A stretch of 64,000 nucleotides of DNA, from positions 1 through 64,000 of the forward strand of contig NZ_VLLB01000002.1 of assembly GCF_007830455.1 (NCBI RefSeq), in the 5' to 3' direction. The DNA comes from Pseudoduganella lurida (GTDB lineage Bacteria > Pseudomonadota > Gammaproteobacteria > Burkholderiales > Burkholderiaceae_D). The position numbers were made by a program, and so were the translations under genes. The notes beneath the pieces are model-generated. The model saw only the letters and a list, made by a program, of their open reading frames with translations. It had not been told where the DNA came from and ran no database searches. This document shows positions 1 through 7,706 of this stretch, in pieces (positions within the stretch are counted from its first letter, which is position 1; the number at the start of each line of letters is the position of its first letter).

Positions 1-225
1 AGCGGCGGCAGCGGCAGCGGCGGCAGCGGCAGCGGCAGCGGCAGCGGCAGCGGCGGCAGCGGCGGCAGCGGCAGCGGCAGCGGCAGCGGCGGTAGCGGCG
101 CCAACGGCGGCAGCGGCAGCGGCAGCGGCAGCGGCAGCGGCGGTAGCGGCGCCAACGGCGGCAGCGGCAGCGGCAGCGGCAGCGGCAGCGGCAGCGGCAG
201 CGGCGGTAGCAGCGGCAGAAGCTGA
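1..225 (+). CDS. 3' end of a gene encoding a Gly/Ser-repeat tail (partial)
   Basis: The first 222 bases read in frame 1 as an uninterrupted run of Gly and Ser codons (almost only GGC and AGC), interrupted by a few Gly-Ala-Asn steps, and end in TGA at 223-225. A Gly-Ala-Asn-Gly segment recurs at 51-bp spacing (GGT codons at 91 and 142), so this is an expanding low-complexity repeat. The start and any folded domain lie left of the window, so no function can be given. The other frames and the opposite strand are also open because the sequence is so repetitive. The plus frame is preferred because of its strict Gly/Ser codon use and clean stop. Confidence 0.5.
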   Translation, partial: SGGSGSGGSGSGSGSGSGGSGGSGSGSGSGGSGANGGSGSGSGSGSGGSGANGGSGSGSGSGSGSGSGGSSGRS

Positions 226-452
226 AAGGAAGCAGTTCGGCGCGGACACGGACCGCCGATTCGTCACCACAGTCGAGTTCGTCGCGCCACGAACAGGGTG
301 GGTGTCCTGCCCAACTCCGTCAAGTGAATTTTCTTCATATTTCCAGCCTTCCGCTTTTTTGCCGTCAAACGCCCTCTTTTGCCCTCTACGCCGGAGCCGC
401 TGGAGAGCATTCGAGGGCAATCGAGCGCAAAAGAGCGCCACGACTCAAAATT

Positions 453-789
453 GGAAAAAGTTTCCCAGAGGGGTAACATTTTCATGACTGAACCAGTTCC
501 TCTTCCGACTTATTTTCGCTGCCTGGTCTTCCTTGCCAGCGGCCATCTGGAACGGGCTGATGCGTATTCTCCATCAGGCGCTGCCAGTCCGCGCTGTATC
601 ACCTGTTTGACGTTTTCCGGTGAAGCCATGCCGTCAGGTATTCGCGAACAGCACGCTTTGGGTTTACACGCCGCATGACGTGATCCCAGCAAGCCTGCGC
701 GGCATTCCCCGTCCCAATTCGGCATTCACGCATCACGCCGCAGCTTGTGAACAGCTGGAATGTAGTTACCCCTCTGGGAAATTTTCTCC
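453..789. repeat. Long inverted repeat, MITE-like or ncRNA-like
   Basis: Positions 453-477 and 765-789 are inverted copies of one another, 25 bp with 23 identities, including a perfect 17-bp core TTTCCCAGAGGGGTAAC at 461-477. Weaker similarity continues about 33 bp outwards on both sides. Further out, GAGGGC-type motifs occur on both flanks (369-386, 413-428, 803-820, 871-893), so about 366-893 is roughly symmetric. No transposase or target-site duplication is visible. It could be a miniature inverted-repeat element, a structured RNA or a multi-site regulatory region. Confidence 0.55.
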
Positions 790-998
790 GATTGCTGCAC
801 GTTGCCCTCTTTCGCTCTCCAATGGCCTGGATTGAACTCTTTCGCGACTGCCGAGTCGTACATTTAAAGGCTTTCGAGGGCATTTGCGGGCGATAGAGCA
901 TCCCGCCCAGGAAATGGAGATGCGTTACATGACGGCTGTGGGACTGGCACCCGCCGCGTTGGTCAAACTGACCGAGCACTTTACAAAGTACCTGCCGG

Positions 999-1108
999 TT
1001 TATCGCCGCTTTATCGCCGCTTTATCGCCGTTTTATCGCGGGTTTATCGCCGTTTTTATGGCCGTGATATAGCCGCTATATAGCCGCTATATAGCCGCTC
1101 TAAATAGG
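999..1108. repeat. Ten consecutive 11-bp tandem repeat units
   Basis: Units begin at 999, 1010, 1021, 1032, 1043, 1054, 1065, 1076, 1087 and 1098. The first three read TTTATCGCCGC or differ at the last base. Units 7-9 have drifted to CTATATAGCCG. The shared core is TATNGCCG, placed once per 11 bp (one step of 12). The array ends 16 bp short of the stop codon of the AraC gene that runs towards it, so it is in that gene's 3' flank. The period is close to one helical turn. Confidence 0.85.
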
Positions 1109-1124
1109 CGGCTCCACAGGCCGC

Positions 1125-2153
1125 TCAGCCGCCCCCGCCGAGCGCGCCGGCCAGCGCGGCCTTCAGCAGCAGTGGCGGCTGGCCGGTCCAGCGCTTGAAC
1201 GAGCGGCGGAAGTTGGCCGCGTCGTGGAAGCCGAGGTAGCGTGCCACGGCATCGTTGTCGGCATCCTGCGACTGGAACAGCCACAACGCCACGTGCGTGC
1301 GTACCTGGTCCAGTTCGGCCTGGAAGTGCGTGCCGTGCCGCGCCAGCTGCCGCTTGAAGGTGGCCAGGCTGACGCCGAAATCGGCGGCGGTCGCTTCCAG
1401 CGCCGGTGCCAGCCGAACCCGCTCCAGCAGGTAGTCGTAGAGCGCTGCCAGCAGTCCCGCCGGCCGCACCGGTTCGCCTTCCGCCGCGCGCAGCGCCAGC
1501 TGCGCGGCCAGGGCGCTGCCGCGCGGCCACGGCTGGTCGAGCAGCGCCGCATCGATCAGCATTGCATCGAAATGGCAGTCGAAGCGCAGGGCGCTGCCCA
1601 GGTGCACCTGGTGCTGCTCCACGTGCCGCGGTGCCGCGCGGTTGAAGCAGAAGCGCCACGGCAGGCGTTCGCCGCCCAGCCAGCGGCACAGCGCCACGAC
1701 GGCCGTCATGTGCATCTCCACCAGCGCTGGCCGCAGGCCCGGCGCACCATGGCTGTCCACCCAGTACAGTGCCGCCACGCCGCCCCAGGTTTCCACGCGG
1801 GGCCGCAGCAGCGGCGTCAGGCGGGCATGCCAGCGGCACAGGATCGCCAGCGCCGTGCGCAGGTCCGGTGCCTGCACCAGCGCGTTGCTGACGGCGCCGT
1901 CATGGCCCGGCAGGAGCTGCTGCCCCAGCATGAAGCTGGTGTCGCTGCTGTCCAGCACCTTGAAGGTATTGGCCAGCAGCTGCAGGTACTGGGCCGGCGC
2001 CAGCAGGTCGCCCGGCGCAGCATCGCCCGACCAGGCCGTACCGCGCAACAGCAGGCTGTCGCGGTCGTCGCGCCCGCGGGCGAAGGCCAGCGCCAGCGCC
2101 GGCTGCTGCTGCGCCGGGATCGATGGTTCGCTGGCGGCGTGCCAGGCGATCAC
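1125..2153 (-). CDS. AraC-family transcriptional regulator
   Basis: This 342-residue protein fits the AraC subfamily with an N-terminal arabinose-binding/dimerisation-type domain (about 20-210) and a C-terminal double helix-turn-helix. The second HTH is clear near the C-terminus, with the segments ARYLGFHDAANFRRSFKRW and TGQPP. The start is GTG at 2153, which overlaps the stop of the upstream GGDEF gene as GTGA, so the two are probably translationally coupled. An in-frame extension upstream is ignored because it only shadows the GGDEF gene. The ligand and targets cannot be deduced. The pairing suggests that it acts with the membrane-bound GGDEF-like protein encoded before it. Confidence 0.85.
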   Translation of the reverse strand: MIAWHAASEPSIPAQQQPALALAFARGRDDRDSLLLRGTAWSGDAAPGDLLAPAQYLQLLANTFKVLDSSDTSFMLGQQLLPGHDGAVSNALVQAPDLRTALAILCRWHARLTPLLRPRVETWGGVAALYWVDSHGAPGLRPALVEMHMTAVVALCRWLGGERLPWRFCFNRAAPRHVEQHQVHLGSALRFDCHFDAMLIDAALLDQPWPRGSALAAQLALRAAEGEPVRPAGLLAALYDYLLERVRLAPALEATAADFGVSLATFKRQLARHGTHFQAELDQVRTHVALWLFQSQDADNDAVARYLGFHDAANFRRSFKRWTGQPPLLLKAALAGALGGGG

Positions 2154-3040
2154 GCGGCGTCCACCTGGCGGCACAGCGCTGCCAGCAGGTTGTCGGGAAA
2201 GATGCCGTCCGCGCCGCCGTCGGTGGCGGTGCCGTCCGTCAGTGCGCAGCCGTGCCGCAGCGACAGGGCCACCGCCCGGCCACCCGCATGGTGGCGCATC
2301 ATGGCCACCATGCGGCACAGGTGCACGGCCACGTCGCGCGCGGCCGCCTCGTCCAGCCCGGGCAGCAGCACGGCGAAGCGGTCGCCCGCGTAGCGGCACA
2401 GCAGATCGTCGTTGCGCAGGTTCAGCAGCAGCATGTGGCTGACGGCCTGCAGGACCCGGTCGCCTTCGTCCTGGCCGAACTCGCGGTTGACGCGGTGGAA
2501 GCCGTCGATGTCGAGCAGCACCAGCGCGCACACGCCACCGTTGCTGGCCCGCTCGCGTTTGAGCTGGGCGCGCAGGTAGCGGGCATCGGCCAGCTGCGTC
2601 ACGCGGTCCAGGCCACGGTGGTCGCGGAACAGCCGCTCGCGTTTTTTCAGGTGGTCGTTCAGGCTGGCCTGTTCGGCCTTCCAGTAATGCAGGCCGGCGG
2701 TCAGGACCAGCATCCCGAACGGCACCAGCGCTTCCAGTGCGTTGTCCCACAGCGCGGCCTTGTCGATGCGGTAGAACTCGTCCATGCAGTCGGCCCACGA
2801 GCCGAACATGATGGCGGCCAGGCCGCCGGCCAGCAGTCGCGTCACGCGCCCGTCCGGCCGGCTGCCCAGCACGATCAGGCACCAGGTCATCGCCATCACC
2901 GCCGTGCCGCCCTCGCCGAAGATATCCATCCAGTGCCAGGTGTCGAACGGTTTATGGGTGCCGATGCCGGCATACAGGAGGAAGCAGGCACCGCAGGCGA
3001 TGGCGGTGGCGACGCAGGCGTGGCGCTGGATGGTGTTCAT
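2150..3040 (-). CDS. Membrane-anchored GGDEF-domain protein with degenerate motif
   Basis: This 296-residue protein has several hydrophobic segments in the first 120 residues and a C-terminal GGDEF domain from about residue 140. The signature that should read GG(D/E)EF is AGDRF at 218-222. The glutamate that helps bind metal and catalyse GTP cyclisation is replaced by arginine, so diguanylate cyclase activity is doubtful. It may be a c-di-GMP or GTP sensor, or an interaction module. The start at 3040 places a hydrophobic helix right after the N-terminus. An upstream in-frame ATG would add a charged extension with no obvious purpose. Its stop overlaps the GTG of the AraC gene. Confidence 0.82.
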   Translation of the reverse strand: MNTIQRHACVATAIACGACFLLYAGIGTHKPFDTWHWMDIFGEGGTAVMAMTWCLIVLGSRPDGRVTRLLAGGLAAIMFGSWADCMDEFYRIDKAALWDNALEALVPFGMLVLTAGLHYWKAEQASLNDHLKKRERLFRDHRGLDRVTQLADARYLRAQLKRERASNGGVCALVLLDIDGFHRVNREFGQDEGDRVLQAVSHMLLLNLRNDDLLCRYAGDRFAVLLPGLDEAAARDVAVHLCRMVAMMRHHAGGRAVALSLRHGCALTDGTATDGGADGIFPDNLLAALCRQVDAA

Positions 3041-3260
3041 GGCGGAGGCATAGGATCGACCCTGCAGCTTAGCGTGCGGAGATGACACGTGCATGACAGG
3101 CAGGCCGGCCGTTGCGCCACGGCCCGGGTGCAAACGGCTCACGGTTTTCATGAGAAGGCGCCGCAGCCGCAGCGGTGCGCAGGCTGCGCGGCGCGATCGC
3201 CGGGTCAATTCAGCTCACCGGCGCCGATCGGGGACCGGCACACTGCCGGTTGCGGCCACG

Positions 3261-3294
3261 CTGTCACCGATCGGTCACATTGCCTCCCTAGAAT
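3261..3294 (+). promoter_or_regulatory. PhoB-box-like site with -10 element
   Basis: CTGTCAC (3261-3267) and CGGTCAC (3272-3278) form a direct repeat with an 11-bp step, as in the pho box (CTGTCAT repeats, 11 bp apart). TAGAAT at 3289-3294 lies about 10 bp downstream and matches a sigma-70 -10 element, the spacing expected when PhoB replaces the -35 contact. It sits 30 bp before the TonB receptor start, in front of a phytase operon. Confidence 0.6.
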
Positions 3295-3324
3295 CCGGCC
3301 GTCTTCCACTTCCACCCATCCACC

Positions 3325-5835
3325 ATGCGCCACCTCCCCCTCCCCGCCCTCACCGTCCTGGCCCTGGCCACCGCCAGCGCGTACGCCGCCGGCGACGCCA
3401 GAGCTGATGACAACACGGTCGTCATCGCCGGCCAGCGCGTCAGCCTGGCGCGCGCCATCGCGGCCCAGGAAAAGGCCGACAACATCGTCAGCGTCGTCTC
3501 CAGCGACGATATCGGCGGCCTGCCGGACAAGAACGCGGCCGAGGCACTGGCCCGCCTGCCCGGGGTCGCCGTGCAGCGCGACCAGGGCGAAGGCCGCTAT
3601 GTGGTGGTGCGCGGCCTGGATGCGGACCTGAATGCCGTCACGATCAACGGTGCGCTGGTACCGTCGCCGGAAGCCGGCCGCCGGGCCGTCGCGCTCGACG
3701 TGCTGCCGGCCGGCCTGATCCGCTCGCTGGAAGTGTCGAAGACGCTCGCGCCCGACCAGGATGCCAGTTCGCTGGGCGGCACCGTGGAAATCAAGACGCT
3801 GTCCGCCTTCGACCTGCCGGGCAAGGTGCTGACGGTGGGCGCGGCCGCCAGCCGCGACACCAACACGGACCGGACCAGCCCTTCCGGCAACCTGCTGTGG
3901 GCCCAGCGCTTCGCCAACGACACGGTGGGCGTGGCGGCCGGCCTGTCGGGCGAAAAACGCAAGTTCGGTTCGGACAATGTGGAGACGGGCGGCGCCTGGT
4001 CCGGCAATCGCCTCGGAGGATTCGAGCTGCGCGACTACCTGCCGGTGCGCGAACGCCATGCCGCGGCGCTGAACCTGGACTGGCGTCCCGATGCGGCGTC
4101 GAGCTACGCGCTGCGCGGCTTCGTCAGCCGTTTCTCGGACGACGAAGTGCGCGACCGCCTGACTGTCAGCAGCATTTCGAATGACGCGGAAGCGCTGGCC
4201 GAAGGCGAGACGGCCAAGGCGCGCCTGGAACGCCGTCTGCGCCAGCGCAAGGTCACGCAGGAGATCGGTTCGCTGACGGCCAGCGCGGACAACCGTTTCG
4301 ATGCGTGGAAGCTGCACCTGGAAGCGGCCGCCAGCCGCGCCACCGACGACACGCCGGAATCGATCAACGATGCGCGCTTCCGCAGCAGCGCGAACGGGGT
4401 GGGTTTCACGAACACCGTCGCACCGCGCCTGGTGGCGCCGGCCAGCGCGTTCGACGCGTCGTCCTATGCGCTGAATACCATCACGCTGCAGCAGCGCTAC
4501 TCGGAAGACAAGGCCACCCAGGCGCGCTTTGACCTGGGCCGCGATCTCGACATGGGCGACTGGAAGAGTGCCATCAAGTTCGGCGCCAAGGCCAGCCGCC
4601 GCGACAAGGACAACGACACCAACCAGTGGGCCTACAACAGCAGCAAGAGCAGCAGCGCCAACTACTGGGGCGCCGGCAGCACGTCCCTGAGCGCCTTCGT
4701 GCGGCCCGATACGCTGGACTACGCCTTCGGCCCGATCGGCCAGGCCATCGATCCTGCCGCGGTGCGCGCCCGCATCGCCGGCCTGCCGCGCGCCGGCGCC
4801 CAGCTTGCGGCCGAATCGGCGCTGGACGACTTCGCCATGCAGGAAGACATCGACGCCGGCTACCTGCAGGGCACCTTCGGCCGCGAGGGCTGGTCGGTGC
4901 TGGCCGGCGTGCGCGCCGAGCACACGCGCTTCACGGCCGCCGGCCAGCAGGTCGACGGCGACACGATCTCGGCGCACCGCGCGGGCCGCTCGTACACGAA
5001 CTGGCTGCCCACGCTGCAGGGCCGTTTCGAGGTCGACGGCGCCACGAGCATCCGCGCCGCCTGGAGCAATGCGGTGGTGCGCGCCAACTTCAGCCAGCTG
5101 GCGCCCGGCATCAGCCTGGACTCGTCCACCGAAGCGACCATCGGCAATCCGGACCTGGCGCCGCTGAAGTCGCACAATCTCGACCTGGGCATCGAACGCA
5201 TCCTGGGCAAGGACGGCACGCTGTCCGCCTATGTCTTCCACAAGGACATCAAGAACTTCACCTACGCGACCAACCTGGCCGGCACGGGACAGTGGGCCGA
5301 CTACACCACCGCCACCTCGTATGCGAACGGGTCCAGCGCAAAGGTGAAAGGCATCGAGCTGTCGTACCAGCAGCCGCTGCGCATGCTGCCGGCGCCGTTC
5401 AACGGCCTGCTGGTGGGCGTGAACGGCGCCATCACCTCGTCCGATGCCATCATCGACAGCTTCAGCGCGGAGGCCGGCGCGCGCGTGACGCGCAAGATCC
5501 GCATGCCGGGCCAGTCGAACCGCATGGCCAACGTGATGGTCGGCTACGAATATGGTCCCGTCAGCACGCGGGTGGCGGTGAACTACAAGTCGCCGTTCCT
5601 GCTGGAACTGGGCGGCGACGTGCTCGATCCGATGCAGGACCATATCGTCGACAGCCAGAAGCAGGTGGACCTGTCGCTGGCCTGGCAGTTCGGCCGGCGC
5701 TGGCAGCTGTCGTTCGAAGCGAGCAACCTCAATAACGAAAAATACTACGTCTACCAGGGCGTGAAGGCCCACAACATGCAGTACGAACAGTATGGCCGCA
5801 CCTACAAGATCGGCCTGAAAGCGAGCCTCTTCTGA
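3325..5835 (+). CDS. TonB-dependent outer-membrane receptor (phytase partner)
   Basis: This 836-residue protein has a signal peptide (residues 1-22), a plug domain (about 35-160, with the typical segment GRYVVVRGLDADLNAVTINGA) and a long beta-barrel ending in the aromatic-terminated strand YKIGLKASLF. Such receptors import scarce ligands across the outer membrane using TonB-ExbB-ExbD energy. Its stop overlaps the start of a beta-propeller phytase by one base (TGATG), so the two are co-translated. Such pairs are known in proteobacteria, which suggests that the ligand is phytate, a lower inositol phosphate or a metal complex of one. A PhoB-like site precedes the gene. No strong ribosome-binding site is visible. 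Confidence 0.9.
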   Translation: MRHLPLPALTVLALATASAYAAGDARADDNTVVIAGQRVSLARAIAAQEKADNIVSVVSSDDIGGLPDKNAAEALARLPGVAVQRDQGEGRYVVVRGLDADLNAVTINGALVPSPEAGRRAVALDVLPAGLIRSLEVSKTLAPDQDASSLGGTVEIKTLSAFDLPGKVLTVGAAASRDTNTDRTSPSGNLLWAQRFANDTVGVAAGLSGEKRKFGSDNVETGGAWSGNRLGGFELRDYLPVRERHAAALNLDWRPDAASSYALRGFVSRFSDDEVRDRLTVSSISNDAEALAEGETAKARLERRLRQRKVTQEIGSLTASADNRFDAWKLHLEAAASRATDDTPESINDARFRSSANGVGFTNTVAPRLVAPASAFDASSYALNTITLQQRYSEDKATQARFDLGRDLDMGDWKSAIKFGAKASRRDKDNDTNQWAYNSSKSSSANYWGAGSTSLSAFVRPDTLDYAFGPIGQAIDPAAVRARIAGLPRAGAQLAAESALDDFAMQEDIDAGYLQGTFGREGWSVLAGVRAEHTRFTAAGQQVDGDTISAHRAGRSYTNWLPTLQGRFEVDGATSIRAAWSNAVVRANFSQLAPGISLDSSTEATIGNPDLAPLKSHNLDLGIERILGKDGTLSAYVFHKDIKNFTYATNLAGTGQWADYTTATSYANGSSAKVKGIELSYQQPLRMLPAPFNGLLVGVNGAITSSDAIIDSFSAEAGARVTRKIRMPGQSNRMANVMVGYEYGPVSTRVAVNYKSPFLLELGGDVLDPMQDHIVDSQKQVDLSLAWQFGRRWQLSFEASNLNNEKYYVYQGVKAHNMQYEQYGRTYKIGLKASLF

Positions 5836-7637
5836 TGCGCGCCGTACTGACCGTGGTCGCCCTGGCCGCCGCGTTCGCGGCACGTGCGCAAGTCCTCCCG
5901 ACGATACCGCCCGGTGCGCGTGACGTCGCCGCCGTTCCTGGCGGCTGGCTGGCGCTCGAAAAAAACGCCTTGCAGCTGGTCGGCGGCGATGCGCGGGCGC
6001 GCCTGCCGATCCGCGGCCGCCAGCTCGATGTGCGGCGTGACGGCGATGGCGCGCTGGCCATCGTCATCGACGCCAATGCCGAACGCGCCGTGCCGGTGCG
6101 GGTTGCCGGCGGCACGCTGCAGGCCCTGCCGCCGCTGCCGGAAACGGGCTTCGGCATCGAGGCCGCCTGCCTGTACCGCGATGCGCAGCGGCTGGTCCAC
6201 GTGTTCCTCGTGGCGAAGGATGGCCAGGCTGAACAGTGGCTGCTGGGCGACGGTGCGGCACCGGCGCGCCGCATGCGCCGGCTGGCGCTGCCGCCGAACG
6301 TGAAGCACTGCCGCGTCGACGATGCGGACGCCACGCTGTACGTGGCCGAGGAAGGCGCCGGCCTGTGGGCCTATCGCGCCGATGCGGAAGGTCCGCCGGC
6401 GCGGCAGATCGTCGACCTGACGGCGCCGTTCGGCCGGCTGGCTGGCGGCGCCGGCGCACTGGCCGTGCTGCCCGGCGGTGTCGCCGCACTGGATGACAAG
6501 GGGATCCTGCACGCATGGCGCCATGCCGATGGCCGATGGCTTCGGCTTCCCCCGCAGGCGGGCAAACGGGGGCACCTTGCCGTCGATGGCGAAGGCAGAC
6601 TCCTCGCGCAGGATGCCAGCGGCTGGCGCAGTGTCCCGCTCGGCCTGAAGGCGCCGTCCCTGCCGGCAGCACTGCCGGTCGTGCTCCCCCGCGCGCAGAC
6701 GGAACCGGTGGCGCGGGCCGGCGATGCGGCGGACGATCCTGCCATCTGGCGCAATCAGCGGGACCCGGCGCAATCGCGCATCCTCGGCACCAACAAGAAA
6801 CAGGGCCTGCTGGTGTACGACCTGCAGGGCCGCCAGACGCAGCTGCTGGAAGCGGGCCGCCTGAACAACGTCGACGTGCGGCAGGACGTGGCGTTCGGCG
6901 CCGAGCGCTTCGACCTGGCGCTGGCGACGAACCGCGACGAGAACGCCATGGTGCTGTTTGCCATCGGCGGCGACGGCGTGGTGACCGAAGCGGCGCGCCT
7001 GCCCACCGAACTGGCGGAGATCTACGGCACCTGCCTGTACCGGCCCGCGAGCGGCGGGCTGGATGCCTTCGTCAACGACAAGGACGGCCGCTACCTGCAC
7101 TACCGCATCGAGCGGCAGGACGGCCGCTTTGCGGCGCGCGTGGTGCGGCGCTTCCGCACCGCCAGCCAGCCGGAGGGCTGCGTGGCGGACGAGGACAGCG
7201 GCCAGTTGTTCGTGGGCGAAGAGCGGCGCGGCCTGTGGGTGCTGCCGGCCGATGCGGAGCGCGCGCCGCAGCTGTCGATGGTGCTGCCGGTCGGCGGCCT
7301 GCTGGCGGCCGATGTGGAAGGTGTCGGCATCTACCGGGCACCGGGCGGCAGCTACCTGGTCGTGTCCAGCCAGGGCAGCAACAGTTATGTCGTGCTCGAT
7401 GCCAGGGCCCCCTACCGGGTGCGCGGTGCGTTCCGTATCGGGCTCAATGCGGCCGATGGCATCGACGGCACGTCCGAGACGGATGGCCTGGAAGTGACCT
7501 CGGCCAGCCTCGGTGGCGCCTATGCGCGCGGCATGCTCGTGGTGCAGGATGGCTTCAAGCGCCTGCCAGACGGCCCGCAGAACTTCAAGCTGGTGGCCTG
7601 GGAGGATATCGAAAGGGCCCTGGACCTGCCGCGCTGA
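5835..7637 (+). CDS. Beta-propeller phytase (3-phytase), two-domain form
   Basis: This 600-residue secreted enzyme has a signal peptide (residues 1-19, cleavage after ARA). The C-terminal part (about 290-600) is a full phytase propeller, with the family signature DDPAIW, then a segment giving ILGTNKKQGLLVYD and a LNNVDVR motif near the calcium-binding core. The N-terminal part (about 20-290) looks like a diverged, incomplete propeller, as in known dual-domain members. Enzymes of this family need calcium and remove phosphate from phytate. It follows the TonB receptor in an overlapping operon and should work in the periplasm or outside the cell. The product assignment is firm, but subsite preference cannot be read. 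Confidence 0.92.
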   Translation: MRAVLTVVALAAAFAARAQVLPTIPPGARDVAAVPGGWLALEKNALQLVGGDARARLPIRGRQLDVRRDGDGALAIVIDANAERAVPVRVAGGTLQALPPLPETGFGIEAACLYRDAQRLVHVFLVAKDGQAEQWLLGDGAAPARRMRRLALPPNVKHCRVDDADATLYVAEEGAGLWAYRADAEGPPARQIVDLTAPFGRLAGGAGALAVLPGGVAALDDKGILHAWRHADGRWLRLPPQAGKRGHLAVDGEGRLLAQDASGWRSVPLGLKAPSLPAALPVVLPRAQTEPVARAGDAADDPAIWRNQRDPAQSRILGTNKKQGLLVYDLQGRQTQLLEAGRLNNVDVRQDVAFGAERFDLALATNRDENAMVLFAIGGDGVVTEAARLPTELAEIYGTCLYRPASGGLDAFVNDKDGRYLHYRIERQDGRFAARVVRRFRTASQPEGCVADEDSGQLFVGEERRGLWVLPADAERAPQLSMVLPVGGLLAADVEGVGIYRAPGGSYLVVSSQGSNSYVVLDARAPYRVRGAFRIGLNAADGIDGTSETDGLEVTSASLGGAYARGMLVVQDGFKRLPDGPQNFKLVAWEDIERALDLPR

Positions 7638-7706
7638 TTTCCAGCCCGGCCACGGCGCGGCCGGCCCGGTGGTATCCTCCGCCTTTATCATTGCAGGGGA
7701 ACCACC

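Larger units (their letters stand above)
226..1124. other. 899-bp stretch without a convincing gene
   Basis: Several short open frames occur on both strands, but none has a recognisable protein family, a good ribosome-binding site or the codon bias of the neighbours. The stretch is visibly less GC-rich than the genes around it. It contains a nested imperfect inverted repeat (about 366-893) and an 11-bp tandem array (999-1108), listed separately. Confidence 0.7.

Noticed and set aside
453..789. Possible retron-like RNA between the inverted repeats
   Set aside because: The paired ends resemble the a1/a2 stems of retrons, but no reverse transcriptase gene lies near, so this is not called a retron.
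884..1072. Small plus-strand open frame of 62 codons
   Set aside because: It runs through the 11-bp repeat array, which produces the apparent protein repeats. No domain or ribosome-binding site supports it.
3205..5883. 892-codon open frame on the minus strand
   Set aside because: It is antisense to the TonB receptor and has no domain. The plus-strand receptor motifs are unambiguous.
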